Shown piece by piece: positions 17,720-27,916 of a stretch of DNA of 60,549 nt (the stretch's first letter is position 1; the number at the start of each line of letters is the position of its first letter). Source of the DNA: Arcicella sp. (GTDB lineage Bacteria > Bacteroidota > Bacteroidia > Cytophagales > Spirosomataceae). The notes beneath the pieces were generated by a model. That model worked only from the letters and a program-made list of their open reading frames with translations, was not told the DNA's origin and made no database searches. The stretch lies in NCBI GenBank assembly GCA_025354645.1, contig JANXML010000116.1, positions 1 through 60,549 of the forward strand, given 5' to 3'. Position numbers and translations under genes: made by a program.

Positions 17720-17992
17720 ATGGAAGAAATTGCCACAAAATTGAGAAGAATACGTGAAATATTTGGGTATAGTCAAGATTATGTGGCAAATCGTATGAAT
17801 ATTTCTCAACCCGCTTATTGGCAAAAAGAAAGTGGGAAAAGGATGCCTTCGGAAGAACGTTTTGAGCAAATCGCTGAATTATATAATTTAACGGTTGAAG
17901 ACCTGAAATATGAAGAATTAAATACAATTTTAATAAAAGTTCACAAAATGCAGATTGAGATTTTGGAAAAGAAAGTACTTTTATCTATCTAA
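17720..17992 (+). CDS. Small XRE-type helix-turn-helix protein
   Basis: A 90-aa protein. Residues about 5-65 are a Cro/C1-type helix-turn-helix (LRRIREIFGYSQDYVANRMNISQPAYWQKESGKRMPSEE...IAELYNLTVEDL). The C-terminal 25 residues look helical. No toxin partner is adjacent, so it is more likely a stand-alone regulator than an antitoxin. Its 3' end overlaps the converging PorP/SprF gene by 8 bp (17985-17992). Confidence 0.85.
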   Translation: MEEIATKLRRIREIFGYSQDYVANRMNISQPAYWQKESGKRMPSEERFEQIAELYNLTVEDLKYEELNTILIKVHKMQIEILEKKVLLSI

Positions 17993-18959
17993 ACCTCGGG
18001 TCAACAACTTCACTCTCTTCTTCTTTTTTAAATTTATAAGAAATCAAAATCTCGTGCGAACCGCTATCGTATTGCCCTTTGGCGGTTGAAATATTATAGG
18101 CATACCCGAAGCGAATTTTTGGGGTTAATTGTACTTCAGTGTAAGCAATAAAGGCATCTCCTAATCTGGTTTGGCTACTGGCTTCGTTGAATTTATCGTT
18201 TGCCGTTCTCCAAGAACCGCCCAAGAGAAATTTATCCATAAAACTTGCCTTTAAGTTGAAATCAAAAGCAACAGGAGCATTTTCAATCACTTTTGCCAAC
18301 ACACTTGGCATTAATTTTATGGACTTATTTACGTTGAAATCATAGCCAAACATGCCAAACATAAACCGATTGGTAGCGGCATTATATTTTGAATTAGGAT
18401 TACTTAAAATACTTAAATCATTACGGATAATTTGTGGAACTGAAACGGACAAGTACCATTTATTATTCGTTAAATTTATGCCCGTTCCAACGCTTGGAAG
18501 GGCTTTATTGATATTTTGCCCGAAGTTTGGGTCTTTGGGGTCGATGAGTTGTACGCTTGTGAAGTTGGCTCTAAAATTAGTAACTCCTGCCTGCACGCCC
18601 ATCGTGAGGCTCAATTTATCATTAAATCGTATTTTGTAATTATAAATTCCGTAGCCTCCTGTTGATTTCAAAATCCCTGCCACATCGTTATAAATCTGAA
18701 ATCCTAAGCCCATTTTTTCATTCTTGAAAGGTAATTCTATAACCACCGTTTGGGTTTGTGGATCGCCCTCAAAATCTCCACCAATGAGTTTTTTACGATA
18801 AATTGCCTTGGCTATGCTTTCCCCTTTTTTAGAAGAAGTCATGGCTGGATTTATCGACATTGGATTGAAAAGATATTGGGAATACATGGCTTCTTGTTGA
18901 GCAAAAATGCTTGAAGAAGTAATCAGTAAAAGGAATATTGGGAGGAGATATTTTTTCAT
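17985..18959 (-). CDS. PorP/SprF-family type IX secretion outer-membrane protein
   Basis: A 324-aa outer-membrane beta-barrel-type protein. Signal peptide MKKYLLPIFLLLITSSSIFAQ. The mature start QEAMYSQYLFNPMSINPAMTSS is the hallmark of the PorP/SprF family; later marks are GLGFQIYNDVAGILKSTGGYGIYNYKI and GYAYNISTA...GSHEILISYKF. In Bacteroidota such proteins commonly lie beside genes for secreted proteins with a CHU_C (type B) sorting domain and help to export or attach them. That is the case here: the CHU_C protein is two genes upstream in the same direction. It is the last of the minus-strand series that begins near 57.6 kb. Confidence 0.93.
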   Translation of the reverse strand: MKKYLLPIFLLLITSSSIFAQQEAMYSQYLFNPMSINPAMTSSKKGESIAKAIYRKKLIGGDFEGDPQTQTVVIELPFKNEKMGLGFQIYNDVAGILKSTGGYGIYNYKIRFNDKLSLTMGVQAGVTNFRANFTSVQLIDPKDPNFGQNINKALPSVGTGINLTNNKWYLSVSVPQIIRNDLSILSNPNSKYNAATNRFMFGMFGYDFNVNKSIKLMPSVLAKVIENAPVAFDFNLKASFMDKFLLGGSWRTANDKFNEASSQTRLGDAFIAYTEVQLTPKIRFGYAYNISTAKGQYDSGSHEILISYKFKKEEESEVVDPRFR

Positions 18960-19073
18960 TTTTTCGTTTCGTTGTTCGGTTTTCGATGCGACCGTCGCTC
19001 GGTTTGATTTTCGGAATTTAATGCACGAAAACGAACATCAAGAACCGAACATCAAACATCGAAATACGAATAT

Positions 19074-20942
19074 CTACTTTTTCGCTGACTTTGTTTTAAC
19101 CACACTGTAAGGCACGCAAATAGCTGGTTTACAGCAATTTATACTGATAAATTCTGCTGGGCAACATCCACCTGCGGGACAAGTTCCTTCAAAAGTTGTG
19201 AAGGTGTATTTTCCTGGTGCTGATACTCTGTACGTCGCATTCGTTGCACCTGTAATCGCTACATCGTCTTTGTACCATTGAACTTGTGTGTAGCCCGATG
19301 GCACAGAAATGTCATACTGATCACCGCTTCCGTCGCAAATTTCTACTGGTACATAAAAACAAGTCGTTGCATTATCATCTTCCAATAAAGGGTTCGACGT
19401 TGAGGTGTTTGTAGTGAACGTATTGCCTGGTTTTGAGTCTGCGTCCGTTTCATTGCAAGTAAAAATTTCAGCACGATTAAAGAACGTTCCTTGATACTGT
19501 GCTTTAACGGAAATCAAAAGCGTAACTGATTGACCCATAGGCACATTACCAATTGTCCAGATGCCCGTTGCATTGTCGTAATTTCCAAAGGCTGTTGCAT
19601 TGGTTTGATACAAAACACCCGCTGGCATTAAGTCTTTTACACTTACGCCTGTTGCTAAGTTTGCTCCTTCATTTTTAACCGTAATTGTGTAAGTAATTAC
19701 GTCTCCAACAACTGATTTTTTCTGATTTACTGTTTTAGTTAATGATAAATCTACAATCGTATTCGGGTTTTGTGTATTCGTGATTGTGAAGACTGAGTAT
19801 GCTTGTGAACATTGATTTGCACCGTTGCAGGCTTCATACAAAATTGAATCTTTTCCTACGTAACCTGCCGTTGGTGTATAAGTGAATGCACCCGTTGTAC
19901 TCAACGTGATTCCACCGTGAAGTGGCGTGGGTAATGGTGATATTTTTACGGTTGATACGCCAATATCATTCGTAATTATATTTCCTGAAACGGGAGTACC
20001 AACGATTGTTGAATATGAATCACGAACAGCAAGTGGTGCTGGTCCTGTAATAGTAAAGACCGCATAAGCCGTTGCACAAACATTATTTACATTACAGGCT
20101 TGATATTGAATAGAGTCTTTTCCTATGTATCCCGCTTGTGGAGTGTAGGTAAAAGTTCCATTGGTTGAAAGCGTTAAACTTCCGTGTAAAGGCACTGGAA
20201 AAGGTGAAATTTTCACGGTTAAACCTCCCGTTGGCGTATCGTTTGTTAGGACATTTCCAGAAACAGACCCATTTGCACTTAGCGAATAAGCATCACGAAC
20301 GGGAACTGGGGCTGAACATAATGGAGCAATACATTGATTCAAATTCTCAAAAATGCCTCCTGCTTTCACAATGGGATTAGTATAATCGTAAGGGTCAGGA
20401 GTGGTTTCAACAATTTCATTCATTCCTGTTATTGGAAAATCAATCGTGGCATTGTCAGTATGCCAACGGAAATTTACGCAACCTGTTGGGTTGGCAATGT
20501 CAAATTGGAGACAGGCAACGGTTATATAATCCGTGCCAACCAATTTTGCTCCTGCATTACTACCTGAATATAATACATTTAACGAAACAATGCCCATCGT
20601 TCCATCAGGCGTTACTTTTGAACCTGTTAAAGTCTGAGCAACGTAATTCAAATCAGTTGCGGGGGCAGCATTCGAGAAGTTTTCTTGGAGAACATTCACT
20701 GGATTTTTGACCACATTTGGGTCATAATCAAAGCGAAAATTAGCATCGCCCATTTTGAACGTTGAGGTAGCATCATGGGCTTTTACCTGTACTTGTATCG
20801 TAATTTTATTGGTGACACAATCACTGCTTTTCAGTTTGATTCTGACATCATACTTTCCATTTTGTGCTTGTAAGTCAAAAGACGATACTATACCGAATAG
20901 TACCATCAGACAAGTCGTAGTGGCGGCTAAAACTTTTCTCAT
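19074..20942 (-). CDS. Secreted modular surface protein: MGDAN domain, two Ig-like repeats, DUF11
   Basis: A 622-aa exported protein from MRKVLAA at 20942, the Met of a clean signal peptide (...FDLQAQ); an in-frame ATG at 20969 would add nine unlikely residues. Layout: a domain (about 30-210) with KMGDANFRFDYDP, GIVSLNVLYSGSN and FPITGMNEI, shared with the next two upstream genes; two cadherin-like/Ig-like (Big_9 type) repeats (about 215-390) with G..SGN(V/I)(L/I)TND and YTP.AGY(I/V)GKDS; a DUF11-like domain (about 395-490); and a cysteine-rich end (CPAGGCC, INCCKPAICVP) finishing in SAKK. It has no CHU_C domain. It lies between PorP/SprF and the CHU_C protein and is probably part of the same surface structure. 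Confidence 0.9.
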   Translation of the reverse strand: MRKVLAATTTCLMVLFGIVSSFDLQAQNGKYDVRIKLKSSDCVTNKITIQVQVKAHDATSTFKMGDANFRFDYDPNVVKNPVNVLQENFSNAAPATDLNYVAQTLTGSKVTPDGTMGIVSLNVLYSGSNAGAKLVGTDYITVACLQFDIANPTGCVNFRWHTDNATIDFPITGMNEIVETTPDPYDYTNPIVKAGGIFENLNQCIAPLCSAPVPVRDAYSLSANGSVSGNVLTNDTPTGGLTVKISPFPVPLHGSLTLSTNGTFTYTPQAGYIGKDSIQYQACNVNNVCATAYAVFTITGPAPLAVRDSYSTIVGTPVSGNIITNDIGVSTVKISPLPTPLHGGITLSTTGAFTYTPTAGYVGKDSILYEACNGANQCSQAYSVFTITNTQNPNTIVDLSLTKTVNQKKSVVGDVITYTITVKNEGANLATGVSVKDLMPAGVLYQTNATAFGNYDNATGIWTIGNVPMGQSVTLLISVKAQYQGTFFNRAEIFTCNETDADSKPGNTFTTNTSTSNPLLEDDNATTCFYVPVEICDGSGDQYDISVPSGYTQVQWYKDDVAITGATNATYRVSAPGKYTFTTFEGTCPAGGCCPAEFISINCCKPAICVPYSVVKTKSAKK

Positions 20943-21112
20943 GTTGTTGTATTTGTTTTGCAACCACATAGAGGAAATAGATTACACAGAAAAACAGAAG
21001 GTTTAAAGTTCTTGTTTTGAATGTGTTATAATCCCTTTTGTGGTAATTATTGTAAATTTTTAATGATAATGCTGTTTACTTTTGGCGGTTTTTGAAAGCT
21101 AAAAGGTTTTAA

Positions 21113-21159
21113 ATTCATGGCATGAGATTAGGCATTTCCCTTCAAGTCATGCCATGAAT
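21113..21159. repeat. Palindromic repeat, copy 1 (ATTCATGGCATGA family)
   Basis: ATTCATGGCATGA and its exact complement TCATGCCATGAAT enclose a loop beginning GATTAGGCATTTCCCT. A second copy lies at 28235-28277 in the opposite orientation. Both are just after the stop codons of minus-strand genes (here 21170), so it may act as a terminator, but two orientations point to a REP-like element. Confidence 0.7.
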
Positions 21160-21169
21160 AATTTTAATA

Positions 21170-22084
21170 CTAATAATTCACGGTCATAAATCTGGTAAAA
21201 TCTTTTCCATCGGCACGTTTTACCACATAATAATACGTTCCTCTGGCGATTGGTTTTTCAGTATCTAAACCATCCTGATTTGGTTTTCCATCCCAATCAC
21301 CTTTGTAGTTTTCAGCCCGAAATACCAATTTTCCAAAACGGTCATAAATTTGAACATCCATGTTTATTCCTTCGGGATTTCTGATTTCAAATTTGTCATT
21401 TATCCCATCTCCATCGGGCGAAAATCCTTCTGGAATAAAGAATGACTCGTTAGTTGGAGATTTTGAATCCGCTGAACAAGCCTCTGCGAGGTTGATTTTG
21501 AAACTCTCAAAACTTCCCGTTGCTTTGGTGTTTAATAGTTGATAATCCTGCGTTCCATCGGCTAATTTTGATAGCACGACTTCATTCATACCCGTACTCG
21601 GAAAACTCTTGCCTTCGCCTTCGTTCCACTTCAATTCTAAGGTAGATTTTAGGTCGGCAATATCAAAAGTTAAGGTTGAAACCGTCATGTATTCTGTGCC
21701 GACTTGGGTAGCACCTTCACCCGAACCACCATAAAAAGTGTTCAGCGAAACAATGCCTTCTTTCATGCGGGCAACGCTACCGTTAAGATTGTGCGAGCCA
21801 TAATGACTGTCGGAAACCTCTCCTTTTGAAGAAAAAAAACCTTGCTTTTCGAGATGTGGATTGCTGATAATTGAAGGATTGTATGCAATGCGATAATTGG
21901 CATCCCCCATCATGAACTTAGATTTTTCATCATGAGCTTTGACTTGTACGTCCACACTCAATTTGCGGGAAGCACAATCCAATTGTTTGCTGGCGATTTT
22001 TACGTCAAATACGCCATTTTGGGCTTGTATGGCACTATTGCCAAGGAGCGTAAGCCCAAGTATATATAAGAAATTCTTATTCAT
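21170..22084 (-). CDS. Secreted protein with MGDAN domain and CHU_C type B T9SS sorting domain
   Basis: A 304-aa protein (start MNKNFLYILGL at 22084; an ATG two codons earlier, at 22090, is possible). The signal peptide ends at IQAQ. Residues about 25-200 form the MGDAN domain: QVQVKAHD, MMGDANYRIAYNP, EGIVSLNTFYGGSGEG, EYMTVSTLTFDI, FPSTGMNEV. A short linker leads to the C-terminal domain (about 220-304) with FIPEGFSPDGDGINDKFEI, YDRFGKLVFRAENYKGDWDGK and ARGTYYYVV, the gliding-motility-associated CHU_C domain used as a type B T9SS signal. It is the smallest member of the three and the only one in the window with a recognisable T9SS C-terminal signal. It may serve as the anchor or base unit. 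Confidence 0.92.
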   Translation of the reverse strand: MNKNFLYILGLTLLGNSAIQAQNGVFDVKIASKQLDCASRKLSVDVQVKAHDEKSKFMMGDANYRIAYNPSIISNPHLEKQGFFSSKGEVSDSHYGSHNLNGSVARMKEGIVSLNTFYGGSGEGATQVGTEYMTVSTLTFDIADLKSTLELKWNEGEGKSFPSTGMNEVVLSKLADGTQDYQLLNTKATGSFESFKINLAEACSADSKSPTNESFFIPEGFSPDGDGINDKFEIRNPEGINMDVQIYDRFGKLVFRAENYKGDWDGKPNQDGLDTEKPIARGTYYYVVKRADGKDFTRFMTVNY

Positions 22085-22385
22085 GACCATTAATTTTTTG
22101 TGCCAAATGGCGGTTTGTGAACAAAGTTTATGGTTGATATGTGTGTTGCAAATACCAAGCCAATTTTAAGGAGTAAGGGAGTTAGGAGACAGGAGGAATG
22201 TAATATTTGTTCAAAATCATTACGTTGAATTTTTGATTTTAGAATTAAGAACAAGGAATGAAGAATGTAGAAGGTAAAATATTACTTCTAAAATCTCCAT
22301 TCTTTATTCAAAATTCTGAATTAATTTAACATTACTTTGAAATTTTCCCCTGTCTTCCTTCTTTCTTTAATCCATTTCTCCTAAA
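22085..22385. other. Intergenic gap without a gene
   Basis: About 300 bp of AT-rich DNA between the 1767-aa and 304-aa protein genes. There are loose inverted words (AGAATTAAGAA / TTCTGAATTAA and GAATGAAGAATG / CATTCTTTATTC). No convincing terminator or promoter is visible. Confidence 0.4.
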
Positions 22386-25300
22386 TCAATGCTGTACTCC
22401 TGAGAATTTCCCTGAATTTGTTTTCCAAAGAGAATTATCACCGAAGTTTGTATCAGCATCCATGTTGAAATCTCCTAAAAGATATACATCAAATCCACCC
22501 GAAATTGTTCTCCATAACTGCGAGTCATTGAAGTTGATATCGAAGTTGTCATTAACATTTACCTTCTTGCCATCACCCGCAAACATGGCGAACTTAGTTC
22601 CGATTGCTCTTTGTCCAAACGATGGAGGGTTGGTCAATTGGAAACTTTGTTGCGTTGTAAAATCGAAGGAAATCTTGCCTGTCGTTATTGGAATTGCCGT
22701 TGGCGACATAATTCCCGTGTGATTACGATGTTCAATCAATATATAATAGGATCCATTTGGAATAATCATACATGAATTAACGAAAGTAATCGTACCATCA
22801 CTGTGTAATAAACCTGGCACGGTGAAGATTTTGCTCACCAAAGTCAAATTACTACGAAGCGATACCAAAACCCAGTCCACAATATCAGATGCGTAGGAAG
22901 TCACTTTTTCTGTCCCTGCATAACTGAATGGAAGCCCACTATAAGGATGACCCGTTACCGTTGGCAACGCATAGATTCCTACTGGCGTTTGTCCTGGCAA
23001 TAATCCACGCTGATTTAAGGTTGTATTCATCAAACCAGTCGTTTGATTGTATGGTCCTTGCAAGAATACCTTCAATTCAAGTGTTATACACGGTTTATCC
23101 AAAATAGTGATATAGGCTGTTGCATTAGCACATAAACTCGGACTGAAACTGTCACAAACTTTATACGTGAACGCATCCGTACCAACGAAATTGGCGTTTG
23201 GCGTGTAGGTATAAGTTCCGTCTGCATTGAATGTTATCGAACCGTTTGTTGGGTTTGTCAATTTCGTATATGAAAGTGTTTGTCCTGCATCAGGGTCTGA
23301 ATCATTCGCTGCTACTGTTGCACCAATTGTTGCCGTGTTTTTTGTTGTAATCTTCTGGTCGTCAATCGCAACAGGAGGATTATTAACGATTGCCGTTACT
23401 GAAGCCACTGGATTTTTTATGGTGATTGTCACCACCGCCGTATCGCATTTTGTTGGATTTGAAGCATCACAAATTTTATATTTGTAAGTATCAATTCCCA
23501 CGAAATTTGCCGTTGGTGTGTAAGTCATCGTTCCGTTGGCATTCGTAATCACTGAGCCATTTAAGGGCGTAGTGATTGCCGTTGGGTTTCCCAGAATTCC
23601 TGCTGTGTATGTATCATTTGCTTTTACAGGAATAACCACTGCAACACCTTTTGGCGTAGTTGAATTATCATCCAAAGCAATTGGTAATGTATTGGCTGGC
23701 TGCGTTACAGTTGGGTCAATAATCGTTAAATAAACAGTTGCATTTGAACACATTACTGGCGAACCGTTATCACAAACTTTATACGTAAACGAGTCACTAC
23801 CCACAAATCCAAGCATTGGTACGTAAGTAAAAGTGCCATTTGGATTGAACAATAAAGTACCATTTACAGGGCTTGACGTGTTTGAATAAGTCAATAATTG
23901 TCCTGCATTTGGATCGGTATCATTGGTTGCAACTGACGTTGTTAATATTCCATTTTTGTTCATTGTTTTCGCATCATCCGTTGGTACTGGCGGATCATTC
24001 GATGGAACATTTAACAATGGCAATACTGTAACCGTTACCGTTTGACTCGTACAAGCCACTGGCGAACCAGTATCACAAACCTGATACGTGAAAGTATCAT
24101 CACCCGTTACTCCTGGATTTGGGGTATAGGTAATCGTACCGTCAGGATTCACCACAACCGTTCCTTTTGTAGGAGGTGTCAAAATCGTTGGCTTATTTAA
24201 AGGTAAACCTTCTGGGTCACCGTCATTCGCTAATACGTTGATAATAAGAGGTTTATCTTTTGGAGTACTGGTAATATCAGGAGATGCAATAGGAGGAAGA
24301 TTTGTTCCATTTATTAATGTTACGGGTGTAATTGTGACTATTACAACAGCAGTATCACATAAACTCGGCGTTCCATTATCACAAACTTTATATTTAAAAG
24401 TATCCGTTCCCGTTGCCGTTGGATTTGGCGTGTACGTATATACCCCCGTTGGACTCATTACCACCGTTCCTTTGGTTGGTAATCCTCCTAAAAGTGGACC
24501 TGTTACCGTCAGTGGATTACCATCTGGATCAACATCGTTTGTTAAAACATTGCCAACTACTGGCATACCCTGAGGCGTATTAACGATATCATCTTTTGCA
24601 ATTGGGGCATCATTTACTGGCGTTACCACAAATGGAACTTTCACATCCGTACACACACCAGCCGCATCGCAAACTCGTACACAAACAGTATCTTTTCCAT
24701 TGAAATTAGGAAGAGGCGTGTAAGTGATACATACTTGATGTGGCGTTACAGCATTGTTCACAGTCAATGATGCCGTTCCTGTTTTGGGAGCTGCACACAT
24801 CGTTACTGAATGTAAATCATTTGCATCTGGGTCTGTTACTGGTAAACACACCGTTGTTATTCCATCTTCTGATAAAGTCGTTGCCACTGGCAAAACCACT
24901 GGTGGGTCATTGGTTGGTGTCACGGTTACAGGAATTTTCTTAACAACACAATTTCCGAAGTTATCACACACTTTTACACAGATGGAATCCGTACCGTTGA
25001 AGTTTGGATTTGGGGTGTAAGTGGCACAAACTTGGTGCGGCGAACTCAAATTATTTACTGAGTAAGTAACCGTTCCATTCAAGGCTCCACAGGGCGTAAC
25101 TGTATGAGTGTCAGTTGCATCTGGGTCAGTTATTGGCAAACAAACCGTTACTGAACCACCGTCTTCTGGTACGGTTGGCGTTGTTGCCAATGTGCCCAAA
25201 GTTGGAGGAGTATTTAAAGAAACCGTTATTGGAATGGTTACGTTAATACACTTTCCATAAGAATCACAAATGGTAATACATACAGAATCTTTACCCGCAA

Positions 25301-27689
25301 AATTTGCTGTTGGCTTATAGTTTAAACAAACTTCGTGCGTTACATTATTTACCGTTGGTGTTGCCGTACCATTTTTGGGAACTCCACAAATCGTTACCGT
25401 GTGCGTGTCACCAGCATCTGGGTCAATGATTGGTAAACACAAAGGCACGATTGGTGAATTTTGTCCAACTAATTGAGGCGTTCTCAAAACCACTGGAGCA
25501 TCGGGACGTTCCACGACTAAAATTGGAAATTTTACGTCGGTACACAATCCAAAAGAATCACATATTTTTAAACAAACGGTGTCTTTTCCAACATAATTTG
25601 CTTGTGGTTTATAAGAAACACAAACTGTATGTGCCACATTATCAGTATTATAACTAAAAGTTGAAGCGTGTAATGGTGCTCCACAAACCGTAATGCCTTG
25701 GATTATATCACCTGCATCTGGATCTATTACTGGATAACAGAATTTCACTGCAACGGTTGTATCCTCTGGCACCACAGAAACCAATGGATTCATCATTGGT
25801 GCATCAGCAACAGGCGTAACCGTAATTGGCACTTTAATTGTGGAACAAGCACCATTATTATCACAAACTTTCACGCAAACAGAATCCGTTCCTGAGAAAT
25901 TTGGATTGGGTTTGTAGGTAAAGCAAACTTGCTTTGGCGTTGAAGTCGTATTCTGACTTGCAATGGTTGCGGTTCCGTTCAATACGCCACAAATGGTTGG
26001 CGTGTGCGTATCATTAGCATCAGCATCAGAATAAGTCACACAAAAGGTAATTGGCGTGGTGGCATCTTCCAAAATCACGGGTGTGGTTGTTGGTGGCGAA
26101 AGCACAGGAGAATTATTTGGCAAAGCAGTTACGGTTAAATAAACCGTTGCCGTATCACATAAAACTGGCGTTCCATTATCACAAACTTTATACGTAAAAG
26201 CATCCGAACCTGTGTAGCCCGTTGTTGGTGTGTACGTATAACCACCCGTTGAAGTAATCGTTACGGTTCCATGTGCTGGGGCTAAAATTGGCGTGGTTGT
26301 ATAAGCCAAAATCTGCCCAGCATTTGGGTCAGAATCATTCGTGTTTAATGTTCCAGTAATGGCAACATTCTTTGGCGTTGTTCCTGCATCATCTCCTGCA
26401 TTCGGCTTATCATTTGCCGTTGCTGGGGTGTTTTTAGGCACAATATCCAAATAAACCGTTGCATTTGAACACAAAACTGGCGAACCATTATCACACACTT
26501 TATACGTAAAAGAATCCGCCCCAGAGAATCCTGGACTTGGCGTATAAGTGTACGTTCCATTGGCATTTAAAACGACGGTTCCATTCACGGGTGGAGTCAC
26601 TGGCGTGGTCGTAACCGTTAGCGTTTGTCCTGTATTTGGGTCGAAGTCATTACTCAAAACACTTCCCGAAACTGGAACTCCTACAAAGGTTTGCTTCGTA
26701 TCATTCTGAGCCACAGGAGGAGCATTTTGCCCCGTAATCACTGGCGGAATGATGGATATAGTTACCAAAGCGGTATCACATTTTTGAGGAGTAAGATTAT
26801 CGCATATTTTATATTTAAAAGAATCCGTACCTGAAAAACCAGTGGTTGGTGTGTAGGTATAAGTTCCATTTGCATTTAATACGACCGTTCCATTCGCAGG
26901 ATTTGCGATGGGTGTGGTCGTTACGACTAATCCAGAGCCAATATCGTTTGTTAAAACTTGACCCGATACCGCTGTATTTTGTAAGGTTATATTGATGTCA
27001 TTTACTGCCAAAATAGGAGAACAATACGTTCCTGCACATTGATTTACATTACCAAAATATCCACCTGCGGCTACGTTTTCTTGTTTGTAGTCGTAAGACG
27101 GATCAGTCACTAAATTATATACCTCATTCATTCCCGTTACTGGAAAATCATTGTTGGTATTCCACGTAAGATCGAAACATTCAGATGGTCCCGTTATCAC
27201 GCTAAATTTAATGCAAGCCACTGTTGTCCAAGTAGTTGTCACTAATTTACCTCCTTGATTTGAGCCTGAATAAAACGTATTCAGCGACACAATTCCTTCG
27301 GTTGGACCTTCGCCTGAACCATTCAAATTTTGAGTTCCATAATTGAAATCTCGATTTGGAGAGGATGCGGCACTCGAAAAATTCTCCTGACTTACCAAAC
27401 TTTGTGAGTAAGTCGGATTTGTACCCAAAAGGCGTAATTGGGTTGTTTTGAATCGAAAACGATAGTTGGCATCTCCCATCAGGAAGGTGTCAGCCATAGT
27501 TTTGGATTTTACCTGGACTGCAATGGTGAGCGTTTTGGGTGAGACAGAACAGTCAAGATTTTTGACCGTAAACCTCACATCAAATTTTCCTGCGGCAACA
27601 GGATGCGCACCACTCTGAGCCTGGGCGGAACCGATTATCCCCATAAAGAGGAACACGGCAAGGAACAGCATTGATAGCAGTTTTCTCAT
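22386..27689 (-). CDS. Giant secreted repeat protein (1767 aa): MGDAN domain, 8 Ig-like and 5 Cys-type repeats
   Basis: An exported surface protein. Signal peptide ...IGSAQAQ. The MGDAN domain (about 30-220) has FLMGDANYRFRF, EGIVSLNTFYSGSN and FPVTGMNEV. Then come three Big_9/cadherin-like repeats (about 225-525), each ending in (Y)K(V/I)CDN...C. Five repeats of another kind follow (about 525-1015), with CG(V/A)...G.., Y.P..NF.G.D(S/T)VC(V/L).(V/I)CD..G.C. Five more Big_9 repeats run to about 1528. The end (about 1528-1767) is a module with VDWVLVSLR, LLHSDGTITFV and HRNHTGIMS and two degenerate Asp-rich loops, finishing in KFSGVQH. The last module is shared with the 4562-aa protein. No T9SS CTD is seen. 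Probably an extended adhesin or fibre. Confidence 0.93.
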   Translation of the reverse strand: MRKLLSMLFLAVFLFMGIIGSAQAQSGAHPVAAGKFDVRFTVKNLDCSVSPKTLTIAVQVKSKTMADTFLMGDANYRFRFKTTQLRLLGTNPTYSQSLVSQENFSSAASSPNRDFNYGTQNLNGSGEGPTEGIVSLNTFYSGSNQGGKLVTTTWTTVACIKFSVITGPSECFDLTWNTNNDFPVTGMNEVYNLVTDPSYDYKQENVAAGGYFGNVNQCAGTYCSPILAVNDINITLQNTAVSGQVLTNDIGSGLVVTTTPIANPANGTVVLNANGTYTYTPTTGFSGTDSFKYKICDNLTPQKCDTALVTISIIPPVITGQNAPPVAQNDTKQTFVGVPVSGSVLSNDFDPNTGQTLTVTTTPVTPPVNGTVVLNANGTYTYTPSPGFSGADSFTYKVCDNGSPVLCSNATVYLDIVPKNTPATANDKPNAGDDAGTTPKNVAITGTLNTNDSDPNAGQILAYTTTPILAPAHGTVTITSTGGYTYTPTTGYTGSDAFTYKVCDNGTPVLCDTATVYLTVTALPNNSPVLSPPTTTPVILEDATTPITFCVTYSDADANDTHTPTICGVLNGTATIASQNTTSTPKQVCFTYKPNPNFSGTDSVCVKVCDNNGACSTIKVPITVTPVADAPMMNPLVSVVPEDTTVAVKFCYPVIDPDAGDIIQGITVCGAPLHASTFSYNTDNVAHTVCVSYKPQANYVGKDTVCLKICDSFGLCTDVKFPILVVERPDAPVVLRTPQLVGQNSPIVPLCLPIIDPDAGDTHTVTICGVPKNGTATPTVNNVTHEVCLNYKPTANFAGKDSVCITICDSYGKCINVTIPITVSLNTPPTLGTLATTPTVPEDGGSVTVCLPITDPDATDTHTVTPCGALNGTVTYSVNNLSSPHQVCATYTPNPNFNGTDSICVKVCDNFGNCVVKKIPVTVTPTNDPPVVLPVATTLSEDGITTVCLPVTDPDANDLHSVTMCAAPKTGTASLTVNNAVTPHQVCITYTPLPNFNGKDTVCVRVCDAAGVCTDVKVPFVVTPVNDAPIAKDDIVNTPQGMPVVGNVLTNDVDPDGNPLTVTGPLLGGLPTKGTVVMSPTGVYTYTPNPTATGTDTFKYKVCDNGTPSLCDTAVVIVTITPVTLINGTNLPPIASPDITSTPKDKPLIINVLANDGDPEGLPLNKPTILTPPTKGTVVVNPDGTITYTPNPGVTGDDTFTYQVCDTGSPVACTSQTVTVTVLPLLNVPSNDPPVPTDDAKTMNKNGILTTSVATNDTDPNAGQLLTYSNTSSPVNGTLLFNPNGTFTYVPMLGFVGSDSFTYKVCDNGSPVMCSNATVYLTIIDPTVTQPANTLPIALDDNSTTPKGVAVVIPVKANDTYTAGILGNPTAITTPLNGSVITNANGTMTYTPTANFVGIDTYKYKICDASNPTKCDTAVVTITIKNPVASVTAIVNNPPVAIDDQKITTKNTATIGATVAANDSDPDAGQTLSYTKLTNPTNGSITFNADGTYTYTPNANFVGTDAFTYKVCDSFSPSLCANATAYITILDKPCITLELKVFLQGPYNQTTGLMNTTLNQRGLLPGQTPVGIYALPTVTGHPYSGLPFSYAGTEKVTSYASDIVDWVLVSLRSNLTLVSKIFTVPGLLHSDGTITFVNSCMIIPNGSYYILIEHRNHTGIMSPTAIPITTGKISFDFTTQQSFQLTNPPSFGQRAIGTKFAMFAGDGKKVNVNDNFDINFNDSQLWRTISGGFDVYLLGDFNMDADTNFGDNSLWKTNSGKFSGVQH

Positions 27690-27840
27690 GTGAACGAATT
27701 TGTTTAGGTTGTTACTGATTTATTTATAAAATATCCGCTTCGTCTGGCAGGACGGAGTGGGGGATATGCGGTTCAATTAACAGTTAATAATCATTAATTA
27801 ACAGTTAATATTCGATGTCAAGTAAACCCGTAGATCTCTC

Positions 27841-27903
27841 CGCCGTTGTCTGTGTCTTCACAGACAACTTACTCGGTCGTCTGTGAAGACACAGACAACG
27901 GCG
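27841..27903. repeat. Nested inverted repeat (two hairpins in mirror arrangement)
   Basis: The 28-bp arms (27841-27868 and 27876-27903) are complementary with one mismatch around a 7-bp spacer. Each arm is itself a hairpin: the left one has the stem GTTGTCTGTG / CACAGACAAC around TCTT. The structure resembles paired REP elements. Confidence 0.8.
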
Positions 27904-27916
27904 TAGTAAACCCAAG

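Noticed and set aside
17720-17992. XRE protein as an antitoxin of a toxin-antitoxin pair
   Set aside because: Neighbours are a pseudouridine synthase and a PorP/SprF gene; no toxin-like frame is adjacent.
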